A DNA stretch of 64,000 nt from Cyprinodon diabolis (taxonomy: Eukaryota; Chordata; Actinopteri; Cyprinodontiformes; Cyprinodontidae): positions 38,631,235 to 38,695,234 of the forward strand of contig CM060066.1 in assembly GCA_030533445.1 (NCBI GenBank), read 5' to 3'. Position numbers and translations under genes: made by a program. The notes below the pieces were generated by a model. It was not told the DNA's origin. It was given only the letters and a program-made list of their open reading frames with translations, and did no database searches. How positions within the stretch are numbered: the stretch's first letter is position 1; each line of letters starts with the position of its first letter. This document shows positions 26,801 through 36,528 of this stretch, piece by piece.

Positions 26801-28558
26801 TGTCACCCGTGTGGAAGTGACCTCTGTGAAGAAGGGCAGAGCCAATGTTCTCTGCTCTATCCGCCACCTGGAAAAAAACAGGGCATTTCTCAAAAAAAAA
26901 AAGAAGAATTTTGCAATACACAGCGGTTAACTCATGGCAGCGCTCTACAGTTTACCTCTTGATATGACTGCCACTCATACGGCTGGTTTGGTTTCCTTGA
27001 GCCAAGGCAAGGTCCATTATCTACCATGGAAAACAGGGAGGATCTGTTACTCGCTTTGGTGCCTTTAGGTGTTTTCGGATCAACCTCTAGCACATATACT
27101 CACTTGACACTCTGAGTCCTCGCTGGAACACCTGGTATATCGTTTGTGCATCACTGTAGTAATGTGTGACAAGCTCACTGTCGCTCTCATTTAGTACTGA
27201 CCTCCTGGCACGCTCTCCCCCCTGTGGACAAATCAACATTCACAGCGATGTTACATAATGACTCCTCCAATTGACTCCCAGGACTTACCAAGAGTATAAA
27301 CTCATTAATCTGCTATGATTGATATCACTTTTAATGAGTCTGGAAATCGGTGTCTAAGGCTACGTTTACACTGCAGCCTGAAGTGACCTAAATCTGATTT
27401 TTTTTCCCCATATGCGACCTGTATCTGATCTTTTCATGATAGTCTGAACCACACAGATCCAATTTTTTCCAATTCCACTTGGCTAATCCGATACGAATCT
27501 GATCTTTTCAAATGCGACCTGAGTCTGAACGGCCAGGTCACATTCATCCGTCCTGTAAACCATTAATACCCGACAAAGGTCCCTATTCTGCGTCTTGCTA
27601 AGTAGAAGCGGCAAGAAAAACAACAACCATGACATATGATAAAAAATATTGTGTTTTTAAGGTTGGCAAAGTTCGATAGATGCGCTCCAGCACTACCATC
27701 CATGTTTACTTCCGCAAACACAGAGCCCGCTTGCTTGTGACGTCATTGCGTCCTCTACTGCGCATGCGGGACACTTGGGTTTTATGAATGCAGGTCACAC
27801 AGGAGATCACATACAAGTGACATATATTTAGAAATTTTAACGGCAATGGGGAAAAAAAAAAACGAATTTCACAAAAAAAATCGGAATTGAGCATAAAGCC
27901 CTGCAGTGGGAACGTAGCCTAACAGTGCTGCAGCTCAAATGTTCAAGTCAACAACAACAGTAATTTCAGTGCATGGAAACATACGCTATAAAGGATAAAT
28001 GGCAACTGTTTTGCGGTGCCAGCACAGTTTAAATGTGAATAAAAAGCTACTACTTGGCTATATTTATTTAAATAAACTTTAAAAGTTGGCAGGTCTGACT
28101 TCAAAGAACACTAGTGATCGGTATTTGCAAAAAAAAACAAAAAGAAAAAACATGGTCTTTTTATTGGATCTATAGTTTTGCTCCACAGCAGCTGGAAAAC
28201 AAACAAATCCTTCTTCCTGCAGCATGAGGTCAACTGCTTAGTTTTTTGGGGTTTTTTCTCTTGTAGTTCGGGGGCAGTTAGACTGTTCCAGGACATTTTT
28301 CTTACTCAGACAGTAAGAAGAAAGAACAGGTGTTTAATCATGAGAAAAAAAGTGGGACCTCACCGGTATTTCCAATGACTGCAGTCCGAGATCACAGGGC
28401 GGTTTCAGGGCTTTCGGCCGGGAAGCAAACCAGTAGGTGGTGATGGCAGCAAAGGCTCCCATACCCATAAGGGCATTTGTGGGGAAGCCTCGGACATACT
28501 GTCGGAAGTCATCTAGCTCGGGAATCCGCAGCTGTCTAAGAACCTCCTGAGCTTGCAT
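14796..28558 (-). CDS. acsl1: Long-chain acyl-CoA synthetase 1 (ACSL1)
   Basis: Makes long-chain acyl-CoA from fatty acid, ATP and CoA at ER and outer mitochondrial membranes. Coding exons in order: 28558-28364, 27221-27104, 27020-26956, 26867-26766, 24436-24337, 24262-24087, 24011-23979, 23295-23244, 23141-23068, 20336-20259 or 20205-20128, 18506-18372, 18238-18104, 17836-17741, 17268-17196, 17056-16968, 15789-15673, 15590-15447, 15361-15260, 15178-15107, 14936-14796. They total 2097 nt, so 698 aa, the same length as human ACSL1; every junction keeps frame. The N-terminal anchor is at about 28-44, the ATP/AMP motif TSGTTGFPKG at 276-285, YGQTEC at about 457-462, and the FACS signature [11 protein letters not shown] running into [14 protein letters not shown] at about 533-570. 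Start: [20 protein letters not shown] aligns with human residue 1, and the exon begins 12 nt earlier at an acceptor. Whether this is the 1a or 1b copy cannot be told. Confidence 0.97.
15960..16967. other. acsl1 intron, nothing specific seen
   Basis: An intron between the exons at 15673-15789 and 16968-17056. It is AT-rich with several short open frames that have no family resemblance. No repeat family was recognised with confidence. Confidence 0.4.
19352..19438. repeat. (AT)n then (GT)n microsatellite in an acsl1 intron
   Basis: About 37 AT dinucleotides followed by a short GT run, in the intron downstream of the two gate exons. The open frame through it is an artefact. Confidence 0.95.
20128..20205 (-). 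CDS. acsl1: acsl1 alternative exon, tyrosine gate
   Basis: A 78-nt, 26-codon exon ending [16 protein letters not shown], with acceptor ctgcag and donor gtatgt. It aligns over its whole length with the 78-nt exon at 20259-20336, so exactly one of them is needed per transcript. In mammalian ACSL1 and ACSL6 this pair is known as the Y-gate and F-gate exons, which line the entrance of the fatty-acid tunnel. The gate residue here is Tyr319. Confidence 0.93.
20259..20336 (-). CDS. acsl1: acsl1 alternative exon, phenylalanine gate
   Basis: A 78-nt, 26-codon exon reading [20 protein letters not shown] and then FERVVE, with acceptor gtccag and donor gtacag. It is the first of the pair in transcription order, and its gate residue is Phe319. 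Only 53 nt separate it from the Tyr-gate exon. That is below the usual vertebrate intron minimum, so splicing one to the other is probably blocked sterically. Confidence 0.93.
20640..20876. mobile_element. Tc1-like relic, left part, split by a hAT insertion
   Basis: The words ATCATGATGCTGCCTCCACC and, on the far side of the hAT element, GTGGATCTCTGCAGCTCCTC (22612-22631) are both remembered from Tc1-like transposons. This suggests one old Tc1 copy spanning about 20640-22930 that was later split. It contains a perfect 39-bp palindrome at 20667-20705. No open frame survives. Confidence 0.45.
20667..20705. repeat. Perfect 39-bp palindrome
   Basis: Two 19-bp arms (GGCTGTTATGTTGCAACAA and its reverse complement) flank a single central G. 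It lies about 330 bp upstream, in transcription direction, of the Phe-gate exon of acsl1. Confidence 0.95.
20885..22494. mobile_element. Non-autonomous hAT-like transposon
   Basis: It is bordered by a perfect 8-bp target duplication GTCCCAAC (20877-20884 and 22495-22502), with terminal inverted repeats starting TAGGGTTGTCA. An open frame from 21228 ([20 protein letters not shown], then [13 protein letters not shown]) resembles the BED zinc-finger start of hAT transposases but ends after 64 codons, so this is an internally deleted copy. An internal 52-bp inverted repeat (20989-21040 with 21154-21205) and a GATA microsatellite lie inside. It sits in the acsl1 intron upstream of the gate exons. 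Confidence 0.88.
22103..22196. repeat. (GATA)n microsatellite inside the hAT-like element
   Basis: Starts with a few GTAG units and continues as about 20 GATA units. It is contained in the hAT-like element. Confidence 0.95.
22503..22930. mobile_element. Tc1-like relic, right part
   Basis: Probable continuation of the Tc1-like relic that begins near 20640, recognised by GTGGATCTCTGCAGCTCCTC and by AT-rich terminal sequence. It is strongly degraded, and its outer end was not fixed. Confidence 0.4.
23483..23887. repeat. Compound (TA)/(CATA) microsatellite in an acsl1 intron
   Basis: About 400 bp of alternating TA runs broken by C at regular places, ending in about 35 pure AT units. Long overlapping open frames on both strands of nothing but Tyr, Ile, Cys, Met, Thr and His are artefacts. 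It lies between the acsl1 exons at 23244-23295 and 23979-24011. Confidence 0.97.
24437..25316. other. acsl1 intron segment, nothing specific seen
   Basis: First part of the intron between the exons at 24337-24436 and 26766-26867. No exon, RNA gene or confident repeat was recognised. Confidence 0.4.
25317..25546 (-). repeat. tRNA-derived SINE, copy 3, reverse orientation
   Basis: Carries the reverse complement of the family body (TTTAACCCATCCCCTTGG, GGGCTGCCATTGTGCGGC, GGGACCCAGAGTGG). Its tRNA-like head, with CTCTAACCACAAGGCCAACA on the plus strand, is at the right-hand end. It lies in an acsl1 intron. Confidence 0.7.
25547..26765. other. acsl1 intron segment, nothing specific seen
   Basis: Second part of the same intron. 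AT-rich; a short (TATAT)n patch lies near 26410. No gene or identified repeat. Confidence 0.4.
27358..27919. mobile_element. MITE, probably PIF/Harbinger type
   Basis: Inverted ends GGCTACGTTTACACTGCAG and CTGCAGTGGGAACGTAGCC are flanked on both sides by TAA (27355-27357 and 27920-27922). A TWA-type 3-bp target duplication is the hallmark of Harbinger elements. It is 562 bp with no coding capacity. It lies in the first coding intron of acsl1. Confidence 0.7.
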
Positions 28559-28893
28559 GACTGTTCTGCACTGAAACAGAGGAAACAGCTGGGATTTAGA
28601 AAGTCCAACCAATCACAGCGCTACTTAACAGATTCACTGGAACATTTTTTTAGACCAAAAAAGCACTAAAAGCACATCTACAAACATTTACTTAGGCCTT
28701 ATCTAAACAACTAAAGTCTTTAACCCCCCCAAAAAAAATCCACAAACTGACATTGCAACCACAGAGCTTATAGAGACATATTGTACGTTTTTACGTAAGA
28801 AAAATCTTTATAATAGCTTTTTTATTTGACCATTTATGACTAAAACATTTTTGAACAGACTGACACCTTAGTAGTCCAGCACTGATGCTTTAA

Positions 28894-29460
28894 CAGTGAG
28901 GAAAATAAATATTTGAACAACCTGATATTTTGCAAGTTTTCCCACATGTAAGTCATTGAGGGGTCATTTGTGATTGTAGGATCATGTCTACTTTGAGAGA
29001 CATAATAAAAAAAAAGTCAAAAGATCACAATGTATGATTTTTAACTATTTATTTGTATGATACAGCTGCAAATAAGTAGCTCATCACCTGAGAAAATCAA
29101 TGTTAATATTTGCTTACAGTAGCCTTAGTTTGTAATTACAGAGGTCAAATGTTTCCTGTAGTTTTTCACCAGGTTTGCACACACTGCAGGAGGGATTTTG
29201 GCCCACTCCTCCACACAGTTCTTCTCTAGATCAGTCAGGTTTCTGGGCTGTAGCTGAGAAACAAGGAGTTTAAGTTCCCGCCAAAGGTTCTCTATTGGGT
29301 TTCGGTCTGGAGACCACACCAGGACATGTCATGTTGGAAGACCCAGCCTCGACCCATCTTCAATGCCCTGAGAATGAGGGAAGGAGGTTGTTCCCCAAAT
29401 TCCTTCAATAAATGGCCCCAGTTATCCTCTCTTTAATACAGGGCAGAGAGAGACAATACT
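28894..29460 (-). mobile_element. Truncated Tc1-like transposon
   Basis: Begins with a terminal-repeat-like CAGTGAGGAAAATAAATATT next to a TA. A minus-strand open frame at 29125-29319 encodes the C-terminal part of a Tc1 transposase ([15 protein letters not shown], with the catalytic Glu, then LVKNYRKHL). The copy has an internal deletion near 29320 and stops without a matching right end. It is upstream of the acsl1 first coding exon. Confidence 0.75.
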
Positions 29461-32400
29461 GGATGATGCTGCTTCCTGTCTTACGTTGTTATTGGACTCC
29501 TTCTCACTGCACACAGACAGATGTGCCTGTGAGGGAAGCTGTGCAGGGTAAAGCAAAAATACTATTTATAAACTTGTATAATTATACAGTAGAGAAACCT
29601 TTCCTCTTTAATTTGCACTGGATTAACTGGAAGTGCACTGAACAGCACAGGTTGTGAAGTGAATGAACAAAACTTCAAAAGTGGGGGAATTTGTGTTTGG
29701 TCAGTTATTTATTTGTTGAAATTATGATTTAAGTTGAAAAGCCTGTTTTTTTAATGAAATTATGTAAGAAAACTGTAAGGAAAAATGTAAAAACCTTGAA
29801 AACTTTCCAAATCCTCTACAAATGCCAATCAAAGGCCAGATGCATCTATCAACTCTAGTTCTGTGTTGTTCCCCAGATTGGACGACAGAGGTAAAGTCTA
29901 AAGTCTCCCAAGTTCTTTAGGTTTTATTTGATAGATCCTTCTGCAATGAGATTGCTTCTACCGCCTGTTTTGTCCAAAACATTTGACAACTTCTACCAAG
30001 TCTGCTGCTTAACCACTCATACAGTTTCATGACTAACGTGGCAACTTTAAACAAAAAAAAAGTCTAAGACATTTTTTCATTTCGAAGTCACCACTTTGAG
30101 CTATCGGAAAAAGAGAGGAAGCATGCTAACATTCATTATTCGGTGACTTCAGCCATCTTATCTAAGTGAACACATCATCAGCAAGAAAAACACATGACTT
30201 AAAACTTAAGTCACACATATTTTTAGAAAGTAAGAGGATTACACAGAAACTTGCATCGAAATAAATATAATAAAGTTGCTGTGAGAGAAAAAAAAAAACA
30301 GTGACTATAGCCTCCTGTTCGTAATTTAATGAGTAATTATTATTTAATAAGTTAGTAATCCTATTAAAATGTAAAACATTTTACTTATGTTTAAAAGCCA
30401 CTGAGCTTTCAAGCTTATCCATGGTATTTATTTGCAAACGACTCTCAAATGACTCCTGATCCAAACATCCCGAATAAAGACATAAACTAGAGTGAACCTG
30501 CTTTTTCCATTGAGTGGTTCAACTCCAATTAAAACTTTCTAGAATATTGCATTTTGCATTGATGGTGCTATGATCTATAGCCAATTACACCCATGCTATC
30601 TTTAGGAATCAAGTGATTTTAGCTTCCATTTCTTATTACGGTGTGCACATTTCTATCTGAAATGTTGATAGAATGACTCAAAAACCAGGAGACAAAGGTA
30701 GAACTTGTATAGCATAATAATGTTTAGTAATAAAACAAAAAGGAATCATGTTTATGATTCAGAGAGAGTCTATTAACTTTGTTGCATTTATTATTCTGTA
30801 TTTCTGAAACCCAAAGATCAAAGGCGCATAAATATCTAATGACACCATATTTGTTATTTCCAACAGGAAACAGGAATGGGGTCTCTATGGAAATTAAAGG
30901 AGGCATCACTTAGAAATCTGACTTTTTTTATGTAAAATGATGGGCGAGAGCTGCTGGAAAATCTCAAGTGTGAAAATGGCTTGTTTCTTTCTTTTTCTTT
31001 TCTTTGTTCGTACCAGAAAAGTCCGCTAAGATATTCTCGCTTTGTCTGTTGACCAAACTGCCAGGGGACAGTGGATAAAGTTTATCTTTGACAGCAATAT
31101 GTGACTCTGCCAGTAGCTCTTCATGTATCTGCTAAACATTTTGCATGTGAATTTTTCTCTAACTTGTGACACTAGCGGACAGAGATGCCATCAAGCCTGC
31201 GTTGGGAAAAGGGGTTCATTTCAACAATCAGAGACTGACCTGCAGGCAGTCGGTATCTGTTGCTGCTTTACCTTTTTATTGACTGCATGAGTCACGGGAA
31301 ACGATGGTAAACAAACAATGGAAAACTGCTAATCCTGATAACGGCCTCTCTAGTACGGCCAGAGAAACTTAATGTGAAAAAACACATAACCAGCATCTTT
31401 CAGCTTCTCGTGAAGCCCTCTCATTTACAGAGCTGATTTACAGTTTTTCTGTTTAAAGGGGAAGATTTGTTCTGCTCTCCCATGTAACAGCTGTGCTATG
31501 GAGGGAAATCCGACTCCACACACGTTTCTGATCACAATCCTCGACGGAGACATAAGGAAACAACCACAGACGCTCAACCACTTTCTTCGGGAGGGGAGAA
31601 AAAGCTTTCTGTTTGGGATACTTTAAACATGAAGTCACTGGGCTGAAACCTTTTTTTTTTTTTTTCTCCACTAACACATTGCAATAAAAATTTTATCTAA
31701 AAAGTCTTTATTTATTTATTTTTTTAAATAAGTGCATTTTTTTCTTGAACTGAGGATGCAAGTGAGACAGCTTTCAAATGGAACAAGACCATTTACATTT
31801 AAAACACGAAAAACGATTACATAGTGTTATTTCAAGTGCATATTATCTAATTATAAAAATTTCGCTGACCAAATTATTAACCAACTCAAATTAATTTAAT
31901 TTAAGATTTTGCTTTTACTTATTTCTAGATTGTTTTGTTGCAGCAGAACAAAAGATGTAAATTAAAATCAAACATTGCAGAATTAGAGATTTTGTGATTT
32001 TAATCAAACATCTAATGGGCTACATCTGCTCTTGAAGCGTAAATAATACAGTTGGTAATACATTTAGATACATTCCCAGAATAGACTCAGACTTATTAAT
32101 AATTGACTCTTTAATCAGCTCATATATTTGTCCTAGGTAATGTTTGCTATAAACCTCAGGACATTCAGGTCAAATGATCTGACCTCTGTGGTGAAGGTAA
32201 ATGAGTAAAATAGAAATGACTTCTCACCTACTTCTATTATTACCTTGAAGCTCATGGCAAATGGGATCAGTGCCAAGTGGAGCAAAGTACACAAGCAAAT
32301 AGAATAAAGAGTTATTTGTGAAATAAATAAAAGTATAAAGAAATATCATTAAAAAAACAGACATAAGTGCTAATGATTTTAGCTTCTTGAAAAAGAATAA

Positions 32401-32580
32401 AAACAAGGACTGACAAAAGCTTCTTTTACTCTGACACCTGTTACTTTTAACCATGTTAGAGGAGTCAGATGATCACAATACTAAACCAAAGTCAGTTGAA
32501 CTTAAATGCACTTGAGCAGATTATCAGACAGCACAGCTCAGATTATCCACACACAAACATTTAACCATATCTGTACTCAC
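29461..32580. other. Probable acsl1 5' intron, nothing specific seen
   Basis: AT-rich sequence between the first coding exon of acsl1 and a candidate upstream exon at 32581. No coding exon with family resemblance, RNA gene or confidently named repeat was recognised. Confidence 0.4.
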
Positions 32581-32810
32581 AGAGCGTAAATGGCAAAGGG
32601 TCGAGGTTGTGTTTCACAGTGGCGAGGTGCAGTTATCTGAAAGGCAGTGGTGCAGTAGCTATTAGAAGGGCTCCCACTGACCTCTAATAGACCTCTCTGT
32701 TCTCACAACTATGAATAGCAGAAACACGCCCCTCCTCAAACAGAAACACAGACGCGTGAGACGCAGCAAGCCGCTCGCTGGAGAGTCACTGGGAGGGGGA
32801 CGGGTTGAAG
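32581..32810 (-). promoter_or_regulatory. acsl1: Candidate internal promoter and 5' exon of acsl1
   Basis: On the minus strand a strong splice donor (CTCT|gtgagtac) marks an exon ending at 32581. Upstream lie a GGGGCGTG box, several CpGs and two AGGTC half-sites five bases apart (minus-strand AGGTCT and AGGTCA, near 32679-32696), a spacing seen in nuclear-receptor elements. Splicing from here to the acceptor at 28571-28572 would add only 5' UTR. Mammalian ACSL1 has alternative first exons and is PPAR-regulated, which fits, but this is inference from sequence signals. Confidence 0.4.
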
Positions 32811-33299
32811 CATACTAACAGACTGTTTTGTCATCTTTGTTCCCAAACACATCCGATGTGCAGTTAGCTGGTTTTCCTTTGTAATACAGGTAAACGTAGG
32901 GTGCTGCTAGAATCCCAGAGAAAATGCAAGCTGCCCCATAGTGGCTTAAAGACTTATTATTCCACTGATGTTAATGTGAAACAAACAGCTAGACACTAAG
33001 ATTAACTTCAATGTAGTGAAATAACCAAACAAAGAAATAATAAGTATGTGTATCTAACTAAGGGTTTTTCCCCCAAAGCATCATCTCCCTTTAACAACCT
33101 GTTGCTAAATGCTGCTTGTGTTTAATTAATTAACCCCAAAGTCCCGATTTCACCTTCTTGCAAAGAAAGACCAATTTGTATGTCACATAAATATTCCTGA
33201 ATGTCAGAAAGAGTTATTTGGAAACTAACAGAGCTCCAACCATTCTGTCTTCCAGAGCTGATGGTCAAACTAATGAATCAGTTCCCTCAGAAGAAACAC

Positions 33300-34229
33300 T
33301 TAAAGGAATATTACACCCAAAACATGATTAGCCTTCATTTTCTACTCACCCCCATGCTGAACAACACTCTGGAGTACTTTTTTGATATCTCAAATGCATC
33401 TGGAGATCTGGGAGGCTTCTTGCTGTCTGCTGACATTCAAATAATTGAGGTCTATGGCGCCCGAGGCAGAAAGGTCGATAAAAGTCCACAAAAAACGTGT
33501 CAATATTCCTCCATACTGCTGTTCCAATGTATTCCAAGTGTCCTGAGTGGGTAGGGTCCATAATTTACTCGAAACAAAGTCATTTAGAATGTTTTTAGAG
33601 CATAAACAGTAGTGTACAGGATTTCCTAAAAGCGCGCGCCTGCGAGTTCACGAGTCTACGGAAACCGCGGCAGACCAAACCAGATGAAAGTGCGCATTCA
33701 GCTCGGCAAAGAACTCATGCTCTTCCTCAACACTGAAGTCCTCAGACATTTTTCTTTCCTTGTTTCTTTCTTTGCACAGGTAAACAGCAAATTTCTTCTT
33801 CTACGCTTGCATTATCAAGAGCAGACGCTGAATGCGCACTTTCATCTGGCTTGGTCTGCCGCAGTTTCCGTAGGCTCGTGAACTCGCAGGCATGCGCTTT
33901 TAGGAAATCCTATACACTACTGTTTATGCTCTAAAAACATTCTAAATGACTTTGTTTCGAGTAAATTATGGACCCTACCCACTCAGGACACTTGGAATAC
34001 ATTGGACGAGCAGTATGGAGGAATATTGACACGTTTTTTGTGGACTTTTATGGACCTTTCTGCCTCGGGCACCATAGACCTCCATTATTTGAATGTCAGC
34101 AGACAGCAAGAAGCCTCCCAGATCTCCAGATGCATTTGCGATATCAAAAAAGTACTCCAGAGTGTTGTTCAGCATGGGGGTTAGTAGAAAATGAAGGCTA
34201 ATCATGTTTTGGGTGTACTATTCCTTTAA
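33300..34229. mobile_element. Foldback DNA element with 403-bp inverted arms
   Basis: The arms 33300-33702 and 33827-34229 are near-identical reverse complements around a 124-bp spacer. Both outer ends read TTAAAGGAATA with few changes, so a TTAA target site, as in piggyBac or Kolobok elements, is likely. Open frames on opposite strands of the two arms encode the same peptide (MDPTHSGHLEYIG), which simply reflects the repeat. Confidence 0.85.
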
Positions 34230-36131
34230 TGTCTATAAATTGAGGGACTGTTCAGGAGACACTGAGCAGAAACCTTTACTGCGTCATCAATGAAGGACTG
34301 TGGAAAGTGAAAGCATCAAGACTGTAGAGAAAAACCTCTGCAGAACTAATCTTGCAACCAAGATCTCTGAAGGAAAACTGTTGAACTAGAGTAGAGGCTA
34401 TCACTCTAATTAGATAGATAACATTTTGCAGCTTTGGTCGGTATGACTGAAGGACCTATCTAAGCAGAGAGCCTGACTTATGAGCTTGATAGACTCTAAA
34501 TGGAGTCAATGGAGATGAATATTAATTTTCAGTTTGAAAAAACACCAATAAATTTGGCAATTTTTATCTCTCATATCAGTGCATGCTCTTTTTTAATCAT
34601 TTCCCAAACAACCAGTGCTTTTTATCTTCCCACTGTTTCTGTACAGGAATCGGTCTTATGAAAGATAAAGGCTTGCTTGGTCAAATTGATATAAAAAAAA
34701 GAACAAAAACAACTAGATTCAACTCAGTTATTTTATATATATCACTTATTCACAACATATATAACACAATGGTTCCTTTAATGGCATCATCTAGAGTAGA
34801 AACATGGCTAAGCAGATGACGGCAGGGACAGTTTTTAGGTTTGAAATATGAAAGAGTGCATAGAGTTGTATCAGTAGAAGCTTAGCCAATAGTGTGGGTT
34901 ACCCTTTACAGGTGAGAGAAGGAAATCCTATAAACCTGTTTAGCTAAATTTTCTGGGTAAAAAACAGATTATTATTGTTATTATTTTTATAAACATATTT
35001 TTTTATGTGTCTTGTGTGCCAATAATGGATTCCCGGTGCTGGATTATACCTTAACAGATTTGCTTTAACAAGGTTCATAAGGTTCCACTTGGTGATTTCG
35101 TATTAAAACTATTAGAGGCGTCTATGGGGAAAAAAGGCAATGGACACCGAGACAGAATTAGAAATGAGAAAGGAAGAGGAGATGAGAAGTAAGGGGAAGA
35201 AAGAGAGAATAAAGGAGAAATTCGGAAAATAAAAACGAAAAAGAAAAATAGAGAAAATACAGAATACTTCTTTTTGGTTTGTTGCGAGTCTAGAGAAATG
35301 AGAAGCAAAAGAGAGAAAAGAAAAGAAAACAGCCACCATGACAGACAAATGCATACAAAAGCCACATTATTAAAGTACCACCCAAGACATGGGAAATCAA
35401 AAAACAAAAAAAACACCACAAAAAAAAAATGTATATGCTCATGGCTGATATGAAAAGGATGTCTCTATTGTCAGCACCTACAGATTATATTTCAGTGATC
35501 TTAACAAAATAACTGCAGGCTAAACTGAGCCCACTAGGTTTATACAGCATGAGATCCAATGTAAACGAGTTGTAACGTCATAATAGCTGCTGAATTATAT
35601 CTGAAAGGTGAGGTTTTTGTTCAACAGGTGCATGAAGGTTAAGATTTCTCACAGTTCTGTATATTCCACCATTGAGCTTTGAAATGACATAAAGACATGT
35701 CCCAATTACTTTACCTTCGTTAGCATCCCATAATTCTCATTCATAATTTGGAAATATGTATCTTTATGGAGGAAAAATACAAACTAATGCTATTCTATTT
35801 AAAATAATTTAAAAAAACATAAAAAATATTGTCAAATAGTAAAAAAATCTGATAAAATTAGATGGCTGTCTTCTAATTTCTTACTTTACCTAAAGGCGAG
35901 ACTTGGTAAGAGTTGGTCACATCGTTTTAATTTATATCCCATGAAGTAAAAGACACAATCTTTCATTATCAAATCAAATTGGTGAAATATAATCAAAGGC
36001 TCCAAATTGATTTATTTGATTTAGCAGATAATTTGGTTTACCTGCTAAATCAATTGACTCAGAGCCAGCATAAGAAGATGCTGCTGAGAATAATCTTTCA
36101 CAAAAAAAAGAAACTTAGTTCAAACTTGACA
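34230..36131. other. Non-coding stretch, nothing specific seen
   Basis: AT-rich, with a strongly purine-rich plus strand at about 35120-35340. The minus-strand open frames there are Phe/Ser-rich low-complexity products. No gene was recognised. Confidence 0.4.
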
Positions 36132-36139
36132 TTTTTATC

Positions 36140-36520
36140 TAGTGTTCCGCCGATGCCATTTTTTGGCCCCGATACCGATACCCGATACCTGGCTGTGCAG
36201 TATCGGCCGATACCGATACCATAATAATGTAAAATAATTGCCATCAGGGCTTTGTCAAGCTGCTGTCTACCTTTGTGAAGCAGGAAAAAATCTAATACAA
36301 AGTGAATCCAGTAGAACCTTTTGATAAAAAGTTCTACTGTATAATAAAAATAAAAAGTTTTTATTGCCTACCAGGAGTGGGTGACAATAGTTGAATAAAC
36401 TTATGGCCCTCAAAATGGTATCGGTGCCCTATTTGTTGGTACTCCCCGATACCGATACCACCATTTTAGGGCAGTATCGGCACCCCGTCCGATACTGGTA
36501 TCAGTATCGGTGCAACACTA
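36140..36520. mobile_element. hAT-like MITE
   Basis: It is 381 bp with ends TAGTGTT and AACACTA, flanked by a perfect 8-bp duplication TTTTTATC (36132-36139 and 36521-36528). Inside are repeated CGATACCGATAC words near both ends. No coding capacity. Confidence 0.8.
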
Positions 36521-36528
36521 TTTTTATC

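Noticed and set aside
33346..34201. Same 70-codon peptide encoded on opposite strands
   Set aside because: It is produced by the two inverted arms of the foldback element, not a duplicated gene.
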